A stretch of 64,000 nucleotides of DNA from Palleronia sp. THAF1 (GTDB lineage Bacteria; Pseudomonadota; Alphaproteobacteria; Rhodobacterales; Rhodobacteraceae): contig NZ_CP045420.1 in assembly GCF_009363795.1 (NCBI RefSeq), positions 1,965,001 through 2,029,000 on the forward strand, in the 5' to 3' direction. The first letter of the stretch is position 1, and the number at the start of each line of letters is the position of its first letter. The notes under the pieces were generated by a model. The model saw only the letters and a list, made by a program, of their open reading frames with translations. It was not told where the DNA came from and did not search any database. The translations under genes were made by a program, and so were the position numbers. Below are positions 29,241-36,830 of the stretch, in pieces.

Positions 29241-29948
29241 ATGTTTCCAATCCGCGACCATAATCCCAGCCGCACGACGCCATATGTCGTCTATGCCCTG
29301 CTCGCGGTGAACGTGATCGTCTTTCTGGCGCAGACCATGGCGCCGGAGTTTCCGACCCGCTGGGCGCTGATCCCCGCGCGCTTTGCGCCAGAGACCTACA
29401 TCACCCACCAGTTCATGCATGGCGGACCGCTGCACTTGGCGGGCAACATGCTGTTTCTGTGGATTTTCGGCGACAACCTGGAAGACCGCATGGGCCGCCT
29501 GCCCTTCCTTGGCTTCTATCTTGCCTCTGGCGTGGCGGCCGGGCTGGCGCAGGCTTCGGGCGCGCCAACCTCTACCATCCCGATGGTCGGCGCATCCGGG
29601 GCCATTGCGGGGGTGATGGGGGGATATCTTCTGCTGTTCCCCAAAGCCAAAGTGGATGTTCTTCTGATCCTGCTGATCTTCTTCCGCGTCTTCGCGATTC
29701 CGGCTTGGATCGTGCTGGGCATCTGGTTCGCGCTGCAAGTCGGATCGGGCACGATGACGCCCGTGGATCAGGGCGGCGTCGCCTATTGGGCCCACGCGGG
29801 CGGCTTCGTCGCCGGGATAGTGCTGACGGTGCCACTGTTCCTACGCCTCGGCGGCCCGGCGTTCTGGAGCCGCACCCATGGCCGCCCGCCCCACGCGCCC
29901 GTGGAATATCGCCGATCCCCCATTCCATCGGCAGGCAAACGCAAATGA
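29241..29948 (+). CDS. Rhomboid-family intramembrane serine protease
   Basis: The 235-residue polytopic protein has six predicted membrane helices with the catalytic dyad Ser119 in VGASGAIAG and His185 in YWAHAGGFVAG. The first loop carries HQFMHGGPLHLAGNMLFLWIFGDNLED, the conserved L1/helix 2 region. Rhomboids cut within the membrane segments of other proteins; its substrate is unknown. No strong Shine-Dalgarno is visible. The stop overlaps the next start (ATGA). Confidence 0.93.
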   Translation: MFPIRDHNPSRTTPYVVYALLAVNVIVFLAQTMAPEFPTRWALIPARFAPETYITHQFMHGGPLHLAGNMLFLWIFGDNLEDRMGRLPFLGFYLASGVAAGLAQASGAPTSTIPMVGASGAIAGVMGGYLLLFPKAKVDVLLILLIFFRVFAIPAWIVLGIWFALQVGSGTMTPVDQGGVAYWAHAGGFVAGIVLTVPLFLRLGGPAFWSRTHGRPPHAPVEYRRSPIPSAGKRK

Positions 29949-30307
29949 GGGTGCGCGCCACCTGCCACTGCGGCGCGATCGAGCTGATGGCCACACTGGT
30001 CGACGGGCTGAACACCATCCGCCGGTGCGACTGTTCGTATTGCAGCCGCAGACAGGCCGCCCCCGTGTCGGCCTCCGCCTGCGACATCGAGGTGACGAAG
30101 GGCGCTGACGTGCTGGCGCTGTACCAATGGGGCACGCGCACGGCCGAGCATCACTTCTGTTCGATCTGCGGCATCTACACGCATCATCGACGCCGCTCGA
30201 ACCCAAACGAATACGGCGTGAACGCCGCCTGCATCGACGGCGTGGATGTGCGGACGTTGGAACCAATCCCGTGGAACGACGGGGTGAACCACCCCAGCGA
30301 CACCTAG
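29945..30307 (+). CDS. GFA/CENP-V-family zinc protein
   Basis: A 120-residue protein with the GFA fold. Zinc-binding cysteines appear in CHCGAIE (residues 8-10), CDCSYCSRR (about 29-36) and CSICGIYTHH (about 78-87). The family includes S-hydroxymethylglutathione synthase, but most small members have no known reaction, so no substrate is claimed. The start overlaps the rhomboid stop by ATGA and the 3' end overlaps the convergent IMPase-like gene by four bases. Confidence 0.88.
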   Translation: MRVRATCHCGAIELMATLVDGLNTIRRCDCSYCSRRQAAPVSASACDIEVTKGADVLALYQWGTRTAEHHFCSICGIYTHHRRRSNPNEYGVNAACIDGVDVRTLEPIPWNDGVNHPSDT

Positions 30308-31083
30308 GACTTGCGAAGCTCTTTCGCGAATGTCTCGAATATATCGCCGTTGGCCGCGACTATGGTGCGGCCTTCCAGGATCGGCTGCTCACCCAGCGGC
30401 TCGACGAAGCCGCCCGCCTCACGCACGATGACCATGCCTGCCGCAACGTGCCACGGGCGGATACCGCGCTCGAAGTACCCATCAAAGCGCCCGGCGGCCA
30501 CGTAGCAGAGCGCCAGCGCAGGTGATCCCCATTCTCGCACTCCCGCGCAGCCCGGCATCAGACGACCGATGTCGCGCACCGACAGCGGAATCGCGGACTT
30601 AGAGGCCGGCATTCCGGCGGCGAACAGACAGTCGACCATGCGGCCCCGGCCCGACACACGCAGGCGACGTTCGTTCATAAAGGCCCCGGCGCCCTTTTCG
30701 GCCCAGAACAGCTCGTCCTTGGCAGGATCGTAGATGACCCCGGCGACGATCTCGCCCTTATGCTCCAGCGCGATGGACAAGGACCAATGCGGCAAGCCAT
30801 GCGCGAAGTTCACCGAATCGGCCAGCGGATCGACGATCCAGCGGCGCGTCGGGTCTTTGCCCTCGACTTCGTTGGATTTGCTCTGCCAGCCGTAATTCGG
30901 ACGCTCTCGCTGCAGCATCTCGCGGATGACTTCGTCCGACATCGCCTCGGCGCGGGTGACGAAATCCGACGACCCCTTGACCGAGACCTGCAGGTTCTCG
31001 ACCTCGGCGAAGTCACGGATCAGCTTGCGCGCGGCGGCCCGCGCGGCCTTGATCATAATGGTGAGGTTTGCGCTGCCTTGCAT
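30304..31083 (-). CDS. Inositol monophosphatase-family protein, probable pseudoenzyme
   Basis: The 259 residues align clearly with bacterial IMPases (RWIVDP near residue 82, NFAHGLPHWSLSIALEHKG, GVIYDPAKDELFWAEKGAGAF, W.VAAGMVIVREAGG). Yet most Mg-binding residues are changed. The usual GEE motif reads SKS (68-70), DPLDGT reads DPLADS so the second Asp is Ala88, WD reads Trp211-His212, and the early TRAD is TRAE (Glu46). Only Asp85 remains. The rest of the fold and its hydrophobic pattern are intact with no stop or frameshift, so the gene appears maintained. Phosphatase activity is unlikely; a regulatory or RNA-polymerase-binding role like that reported for SuhB is possible but unproved. Confidence 0.85.
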   Translation of the reverse strand: MQGSANLTIMIKAARAAARKLIRDFAEVENLQVSVKGSSDFVTRAEAMSDEVIREMLQRERPNYGWQSKSNEVEGKDPTRRWIVDPLADSVNFAHGLPHWSLSIALEHKGEIVAGVIYDPAKDELFWAEKGAGAFMNERRLRVSGRGRMVDCLFAAGMPASKSAIPLSVRDIGRLMPGCAGVREWGSPALALCYVAAGRFDGYFERGIRPWHVAAGMVIVREAGGFVEPLGEQPILEGRTIVAANGDIFETFAKELRKS

Positions 31084-31145
31084 GACCGGCTCCTGTCGTT
31101 CGGCCCCGCTCCATAAACGGGGCCGACGCGGAAGCCAATGGCCCC

Positions 31146-33323
31146 CTAGTGGCGCATCAAAACACCCAGCGGATTGGCGTAGTCATCCGTCCACGCCCGT
31201 CCGCCATCATCGGCCAGCGGTTGCCAGTCAAGCCGCGCGTCCAGCCCATCCAGAGATGCGCCATCGCGCGACAGCACAGCGACGCGTGAGCTAGTGGCTT
31301 GGCTCGGAGCATCCGCGCCATCATGGAAGGCAACCCGCCCCGACAGCCCCAGTTGCGTGGCCGAACGGCCAAGCGGCAGCGCGATATCATAGTAGCGGTT
31401 GGAGATGTGGTAGATCAGCAGGCCGTTTGGCGACAGGCGGTCGGCGTAAAGCGCCATCGCCTCGGTCGTGGTCAGATGGACGGGCACGGCATCGGACGAA
31501 TAGGCGTCGATCACCAGCACGTCGTAGGTCACATCTTGCCCTTCCAAAACCACGCGCGCGTCGCCCATGTGGGTAGGCGCATCTGGCGTGCAGTCCGACA
31601 GGAAGCTGAAGAGCGCAGGGTCGCGGGCGATGCGGTCCACGACCGGATCAATTTCGTAGAAGGCCCAGGTTTGCGTGGGTCGCGCGTGGCAGGCCAACGC
31701 TCCGACACCCAGACCGACCACGCCGACGCGCGCATCGTCCGCGATCAGATCACCATTCAAGATGCGCGCCATGGGCCCGGTCTCATGGTAATAGGTCAGC
31801 GGGATAGGCCGCCCTTCCAGATCCCATTCCTGCGCGCCATGCAGCGTCGTGCCGTTGGTGTAGACGTGACGGCCATCCTTCGCGCCGACGTGGTGGATGC
31901 CGAAGAAGCTGCGGTCGCGGAACAGGGCCTCATCAGGCATCGCCTGCACCGCGATCAGCGCCATGACTGCGGCGCCCGCAAGCCCCGCACCCATCGTCTT
32001 CCGGTGGATCAACACGATCACGACCAAGGCCGTCAGGCCAAGCGCGGCGATGGCGTCACCTTTCAGCATCGGCGCGGCAAAGTGCAGAGCCACGCCTGCC
32101 ACAGCCGCGATGCCAACCGCTCGAAACAGTCTGCGCGCGTCCGTGCGCGTGGCCGCCGCACTCAGCGCCAGCGCGCCCGCGATCAGCAGCGTGATCGGCC
32201 CTTCGGCCAGCGTGTCGAACAGAACAGGCGACAGGATGGAGTTAAACAGCCCGCCCAGCGCACCGCCCACGGACATCACTAGGTAGAACAGCGTCAGATG
32301 GGCGCCCGCAGGCCGCGCCTGATACAGCCGCGCGTGGGCGTAAAGGGCCACGGCGAAGAAAGCCACGCCAGCCAGCACGATCATCGCAAGACCCTGATGG
32401 CTGCCGGTCAGCCCAAGAAACAGCGCGGCCAGAAGCCCGATGGCGCACAGATGCGCAATGCGCAGAACGCCAAGACCCAGCAGGGGCCGCGTGCGGAACG
32501 TCACCACGAAGCTGAGCAGATACAAGGCCAGCGGCAGCACCCAGACAAGCGGCAGCGCACCCACATCGGTGCTGATCCGCGTGGTTACGGCCAACATCAG
32601 CGACGAGGGTACGAAGGCCAGCACAAGCCACAGGCCGATCCGCGTCCAAGAGACCGGATCGACGGTCGCGCGTGCCTCTCGCGCGGCCATGTCGGGCCGG
32701 GCGCAAAGTCCAGCGGCCAGCAGCCCCGCGCCCAGAACGACGTAGCCCAGCGAGAACCCTTCACCGATCAGCGTCGCGCCGAACAGCGGCTCTGCCACCA
32801 GTGGAAAGCCCAGAAGTGCCACGAAAGAGCCCAGGTTCGACGCGCCATACAGGAAATACGGATCGTTCGCCGCCGGGCCGTCGGAGCGCGCGTACCAAGA
32901 CTGGATCAGCGGCGCGTTGGCGGCAAGTGCGGCGAAGGGCACGCCCACGCCCAGCGCAAACAGCGTCAGCGTGGCCCAAGCAGCGGGTGTTCCGGGTGTC
33001 CACGTCCAGCCATCGGGAATACCCAGCGGCAGGAACAGAAGGCCAGCGGCCCACACGGCCAGATGCACGGCCACCTGCCCCCTTACCGGCACGTATTTGG
33101 TCAGCAAATGCGCATAAAGGTAGCCGCCCAGCAGCACAGACTGGAAGAACAACATCGCCGTCGTCCAGACAGACGCAGCCCCGCCGATCTCTGGCAGGAC
33201 GATCTTTGCGAACAGCGGTTGCACGAAGAACAGCAAGCTGGCCGACAGGAAGATCGTGGCGGTGAACAGCACCGGCGCAAGGCGCACGGGCACGGCTGGG
33301 CGGTCGAATTCGGCGACAGACAT
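31146..33323 (-). CDS. Fused MFS transporter / spermidine synthase-like protein
   Basis: The 725-residue protein combines an N-terminal block of about 12-14 membrane helices (about residues 15-450) with a C-terminal soluble spermidine synthase-like Rossmann domain (about 490-720). In the latter VGVVGLGVGALACHARP is the S-adenosyl-binding glycine loop, followed by YEIDPVV and the region DVLVIDAYSSDAVPVHLTT. Bacterial fusions of this kind are common but their reaction is not settled. The ATG at 33323 was chosen because GAAGGA lies eight bases upstream; a start 12 codons earlier is less likely. Confidence 0.85.
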   Translation of the reverse strand: MSVAEFDRPAVPVRLAPVLFTATIFLSASLLFFVQPLFAKIVLPEIGGAASVWTTAMLFFQSVLLGGYLYAHLLTKYVPVRGQVAVHLAVWAAGLLFLPLGIPDGWTWTPGTPAAWATLTLFALGVGVPFAALAANAPLIQSWYARSDGPAANDPYFLYGASNLGSFVALLGFPLVAEPLFGATLIGEGFSLGYVVLGAGLLAAGLCARPDMAAREARATVDPVSWTRIGLWLVLAFVPSSLMLAVTTRISTDVGALPLVWVLPLALYLLSFVVTFRTRPLLGLGVLRIAHLCAIGLLAALFLGLTGSHQGLAMIVLAGVAFFAVALYAHARLYQARPAGAHLTLFYLVMSVGGALGGLFNSILSPVLFDTLAEGPITLLIAGALALSAAATRTDARRLFRAVGIAAVAGVALHFAAPMLKGDAIAALGLTALVVIVLIHRKTMGAGLAGAAVMALIAVQAMPDEALFRDRSFFGIHHVGAKDGRHVYTNGTTLHGAQEWDLEGRPIPLTYYHETGPMARILNGDLIADDARVGVVGLGVGALACHARPTQTWAFYEIDPVVDRIARDPALFSFLSDCTPDAPTHMGDARVVLEGQDVTYDVLVIDAYSSDAVPVHLTTTEAMALYADRLSPNGLLIYHISNRYYDIALPLGRSATQLGLSGRVAFHDGADAPSQATSSRVAVLSRDGASLDGLDARLDWQPLADDGGRAWTDDYANPLGVLMRH

Positions 33324-33426
33324 TGGCAAATCCTTCGATTGTCCGAAGAATGTTACCAATCGGTCTGGGCAGGATTATGGCCGCGATCCGCCGTTTTCCG
33401 CACGATTTCGCGCGAAGGGCGTCAGC

Positions 33427-34332
33427 CTAGCGCCGCATCATCTTCAAAGGCTCTGTCCGTGCCAACTTCAACAGGTTCGCCATGTAGGGCAGGTCCGCTT
33501 CGTCGTTTCGGACAGCCGCATATAGACGCTTCGTCTTGCCCTTGGCTGTCAGCGGGCGGGTCACGTAATCCGATTGCAGCCGAATGTCGCGCACCACCCA
33601 GTCGGGCAGCACCGCGACGCCCCGTTGGCTGGCGACAAGAATCAGGATCATCGCCGTCAATTCGACCTGCCGGATCGCGTGGGGCACCACGCCTTCAGGG
33701 ATCAGCAGTTCGGTGAACACGTCCAGCCGTTCGCGCGGCACCGGGTAGGTGATCAGCGTTTGGTCGGCGAAATCCGTCGCCTCGACATAAGGCTTCTCTG
33801 CCAATGGATGGCCAGATGCGGCGACGAAGACAGGCTCGTAATCGAACAGCGGGACGAAGGTGACGCCCTCGATCTTCTCTGGGTCCGAGGATACGACCAG
33901 ATCGACTTCCTCGCGCCCCAGCGCGGGCAAGGCGTCGAAGGCCAGACCGGGGCGGATATCCACGTCTACCTCTGGCCAGGCGCGGCGGAACAGCTCCAGA
34001 ACCGGGAACAGCCATTCGAAGCAGGCGTGGCATTCGATGGCGATATGCAGGCGCCCGGACCGCCCCGCGACCAGCCCGGCGAACTCTGCCTCCAGCGCAG
34101 CGACCTCTGGCAAGATTCGCTCTGCCGCCTTCAGCAAGCGATGTCCGGCAGCGGATAGCTTCAGCGGTTTCGACCGTCGCACGAACAGCTCGACCCCCGC
34201 CTGATCCTCCAGGTTTTTCACTTGATGGCTTAGCGCCGATTGAGTGATGTGCAGCCGGTCCGCAGCGCGCGCCAGACCGCCCTCGTCATGGATCGCCTTG
34301 ATCGTGCGCAGGTGACGGAACTCGATGTGCAT
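33427..34332 (-). CDS. LysR-family regulator, MetR-like, divergent from metF
   Basis: The 301-residue protein begins at MHIEFRHLRTIKAIHDEGGLARAA, the usual opening of MetR, and contains the helix-turn-helix LARAADRLHITQSALSHQVKNLE (about residues 18-40) and a LysR effector domain. It is transcribed away from metF over 87 bases that hold an inverted repeat. MetR activates methionine genes with homocysteine as co-effector in enteric bacteria; the same role here is inferred from similarity and position. A longer frame upstream would run through the inverted repeat and is rejected. Confidence 0.87.
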   Translation of the reverse strand: MHIEFRHLRTIKAIHDEGGLARAADRLHITQSALSHQVKNLEDQAGVELFVRRSKPLKLSAAGHRLLKAAERILPEVAALEAEFAGLVAGRSGRLHIAIECHACFEWLFPVLELFRRAWPEVDVDIRPGLAFDALPALGREEVDLVVSSDPEKIEGVTFVPLFDYEPVFVAASGHPLAEKPYVEATDFADQTLITYPVPRERLDVFTELLIPEGVVPHAIRQVELTAMILILVASQRGVAVLPDWVVRDIRLQSDYVTRPLTAKGKTKRLYAAVRNDEADLPYMANLLKLARTEPLKMMRR

Positions 34333-34339
34333 GTGCTGG

Positions 34340-34369
34340 AACTCATAAAGATGTTCTTGGTTATGAATT
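34340..34369. promoter_or_regulatory. Inverted repeat in metR-like/metF intergenic region, LysR-type binding site
   Basis: AACTCATAA (34340-34348) and TTATGAATT (34361-34369) pair at eight of nine positions around 12 bases. The site lies next to the regulator's start and about 50 bases before metF, as expected for an autoregulated LysR-type operator. Confidence 0.55.
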
Positions 34370-34419
34370 TGTCTCACGTCGCAGAGGATGCGACAAGGGA
34401 CGAAACAAGGACGCACCCC

Positions 34420-35277
34420 ATGACCCGTATCAGTTACGAATTCTTCCCGCCGAAGTCGCTGCAGGCCTCTTTCAAGCTATGGGATACGATCCACACGCTG
34501 GCCGCGACGGCTCCCGACTTCGTGTCTGTCACCTATGGCGCGGGCGGCACGACCCGCAAGCTGACCCATGAGGCCGTGACGACCATCAACAAGGAAACCG
34601 GCCTGCGCGTCGCGGCGCACCTGACCTGCGTGGACGCCAGCAAAGCCGAAACGATGGAGATCGCCGAAAGCTACGCGGCGGCGGGCATCACGGATATCGT
34701 GGCCTTGCGCGGCGACATGCCCGGTGGTGGTGCGTTCGTGCCCCATGCCGAAGGCTTCGCGTCTTCCGTCGAGCTGATCGAGGCGCTGGCCGCCGATGGC
34801 CGCTTCAACATCCGCGTGGGCGCCTACCCCGACCGCCACCCCGAGGCGGCCAGCGACGATGCGGACGTCGAGTTTCTGAAGCGCAAGATCGACGCCGGTG
34901 CGACCGAGGCCCTGACCCAGTTCTTCTTCGAGGCAGAGACCTTCCTGCGCTTCCGCGACCGCTGCGCAGCTGCCGGGATCGACGCCCCCATCGTGCCGGG
35001 CATCTTGCCCATTGAGAATTGGAAGGGCGTCAAGAAGTTCGCCACCGGCTGCGGCACGACCATCCCCGCGTGGCTGGAAGAGGCTTTCACCGCCGCCGAA
35101 CGCGACGGTCGCGCCGATCTGCTGGCAACGGCCCTTTGCACCGAGATGTGCACCGAGCTGCTGGAAAATGGCGTTGAGCAGCTTCACTTCTACACACTCA
35201 ACAAGCCCCACCTGACGCGCGACGTGGTTCACGCGATGGGGCTGGCGCCGGAACCGGCTCTGGAAAAGGTCGCCTGA
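34420..35277 (+). CDS. metF: Methylenetetrahydrofolate reductase
   Basis: MetF reduces 5,10-methylene-THF to 5-methyl-THF for methionine synthesis, using FAD. The 285-residue barrel opens with ISYEFFPPKS and has VSVTYGAGGTTR (about 44-55), VALRGDMPGG (near 100), AYPDRHPEA and QFFFEAETF, all family blocks. The ATG at 34420 has AAGGA upstream. The divergent LysR-type gene probably controls it. Confidence 0.95.
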   Translation: MTRISYEFFPPKSLQASFKLWDTIHTLAATAPDFVSVTYGAGGTTRKLTHEAVTTINKETGLRVAAHLTCVDASKAETMEIAESYAAAGITDIVALRGDMPGGGAFVPHAEGFASSVELIEALAADGRFNIRVGAYPDRHPEAASDDADVEFLKRKIDAGATEALTQFFFEAETFLRFRDRCAAAGIDAPIVPGILPIENWKGVKKFATGCGTTIPAWLEEAFTAAERDGRADLLATALCTEMCTELLENGVEQLHFYTLNKPHLTRDVVHAMGLAPEPALEKVA

Positions 35278-35317
35278 GGGCGGCACAAGGGGTGGGACCA
35301 AACCCGGAGCCCGCCCC

Positions 35318-35800
35318 ATGAAGTTCGCCACATCCGCCGCCGACTTGCCCGATATCGCCAAGATGCGCGATCTGTCGGGGCTTGAGTTCATGCAGGCGAT
35401 GCAGTCGGGCGACCTGCCCGCCCCTCCCATCGCACAAGGCATGAATTACGATCTCGATACGGTCGAAGACGGGCGCGTGGTCTTTCGCGGCACGCCCCGT
35501 TTCGCGCACCTGAACCCCATGGGCGGCCTGCACGGCGGCTGGTACGGCACACTTCTGGACAGCTGTATGGCCTGCGCGGTGATGACCAAGGTGCCGACGG
35601 GATCCACCTATACCACGCTGGAATACAAGATTAACATCGTGCGCGCCCTGCCTGCGGATACCGAGATCATGGCCATCGGTCAGGTCAGCCACGCGGGCCG
35701 CACGACCGGCGTCGCCACCGGAGAGATCAGGGGCGCGTCCGACGACCGCCTATACGCCACGGGATCGACCACTTGCCTGATAATGGCACTTCCCGTTTAG
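35318..35800 (+). CDS. PaaI-family hotdog thioesterase
   Basis: A 160-residue acyl-CoA thioesterase-like protein of the hotdog fold. The central HLNPMGGLHGGWYGTLLDSCMACAV (about residues 66-90) is the PaaI signature region, with His and Gly around the active site and Asp83 on the long helix, followed by YTTLEYKINIVR. The N terminus is longer than E. coli PaaI. Substrate is unknown. GGAG lies before the start. Its last 74 bases overlap the convergent DUF2235 gene, more than usual. Confidence 0.87.
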   Translation: MKFATSAADLPDIAKMRDLSGLEFMQAMQSGDLPAPPIAQGMNYDLDTVEDGRVVFRGTPRFAHLNPMGGLHGGWYGTLLDSCMACAVMTKVPTGSTYTTLEYKINIVRALPADTEIMAIGQVSHAGRTTGVATGEIRGASDDRLYATGSTTCLIMALPV

Positions 35801-36830
35801 CCACGCTGGCGTGCAGCTCTTCCGAGGGATCGGTGCCGATGAGCCGATCCTCTCTGCTGCGCAGGAACTTCCCCATCCCGACGTATTGCCCGATCGAAGG
35901 CGCCTCAGGGTCCACGGGAAAGCGGGCGCGCCAGCCATCAGGCAACGGCAGGCCGGCCTGCTCGGCCTTCCCCAGCATCCAGCACAGCGCCACATTCGCC
36001 AGCGGACGCGCGCTGTTTCGGCCCGAAAGATGCCCGCCCACATCGCCATGCGTGCCGGGAAACCAGACCTGCTCCAGATTGCCGTCCCAGTCGTCGCGCG
36101 TGCGCCACAGGACAGGCCGATAGGCGCGCCGACGCTCGTCATGCGCAAGCGCGTGGTAGCCGCGCTTGGTCGTGTCGTTCAACGTATGGTCGTGGAACCG
36201 GTGCGCCATCTGCGACCAGCGCCAGATGATCGGCGCCCCCAGCCCCAGCGCCTTCACAGTATCGAACGCACCGATCATTTCGACCTCGACGGCGTTGTGA
36301 CAATTGATCCGGCGGAAGTCGTCCGCCGCGTGGGCGTCGGGCAACGTACGGTAGTGACGGTAGGCGTTCTGCACGTTGCGCTCGGTCGCGGCGTCCGCAC
36401 GCAGTAGGCCGATGCGTCCGATAACGCCCGCCAAGGAGCGCACAGCGTAGGCCCCGCGAGAATAACCCAAGAAGTAAATGCGGTCACCGGGCCGATACTG
36501 CGACGAGAGCCAACCGTAGGCGCGCTGGATTTGACGGTTGAGGCCCCGCCCCTCGATCACATCGCGCATCTGCGAATAGCGGGCGAGTTGGATGCCCGGC
36601 TCATAGTAGACGGCCATATCGCTGGTTGGGGCCATCTCCGACAACAGCTTCCAGATCAGGCCGATGCTCGTCTCCCGCCCCGGACGCAGCGTCGACATCG
36701 TGCCGTCTAGCAGCACGACCAGCGTCATCGGTCCGCGCCGCACAGCCCGCCGAACACGCCGACCGGAGGACTGGCGTGCCCAGGCGCGAAGCCGTCGCGC
36801 AGCCTTATTCTGCGGCGAGCGGTCGGGCAT
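35727..36830 (-). CDS. DUF2235 alpha/beta-hydrolase-like protein
   Basis: The 367-residue protein has the DUF2235 pattern: an early VVLLDGTMST segment (about residue 37), the nucleophile elbow FLGYSRGAYAVRSLAG (GYSRG, about 121-136), VEMIGAFDTVKALG and WFPGTHGDVGGH (His-rich region near 276). Relatives include the Tle1 phospholipases of type VI secretion, but no secretion genes are near, so an effector role is not supported. The start at 36830, with AGGGGG upstream, overlaps the end of the CoxL-like gene by 26 bases, suggesting co-transcription. Confidence 0.83.
   Translation of the reverse strand: MPDRSPQNKAARRLRAWARQSSGRRVRRAVRRGPMTLVVLLDGTMSTLRPGRETSIGLIWKLLSEMAPTSDMAVYYEPGIQLARYSQMRDVIEGRGLNRQIQRAYGWLSSQYRPGDRIYFLGYSRGAYAVRSLAGVIGRIGLLRADAATERNVQNAYRHYRTLPDAHAADDFRRINCHNAVEVEMIGAFDTVKALGLGAPIIWRWSQMAHRFHDHTLNDTTKRGYHALAHDERRRAYRPVLWRTRDDWDGNLEQVWFPGTHGDVGGHLSGRNSARPLANVALCWMLGKAEQAGLPLPDGWRARFPVDPEAPSIGQYVGMGKFLRSREDRLIGTDPSEELHASVAKREVPLSGKWSIPWRIGGRRTRP

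Noticed and set aside
35278-35316. Possible hairpin (GGGCGG/CCGCCC) before the thioesterase gene
   Set aside because: Only six pairs, expected often in GC-rich leaders, and the Shine-Dalgarno itself is not clearly paired.
35727-36830. Type VI secretion effector (Tle1-like)
   Set aside because: The DUF2235 fold alone is not enough; no VgrG, immunity or other secretion genes are near.
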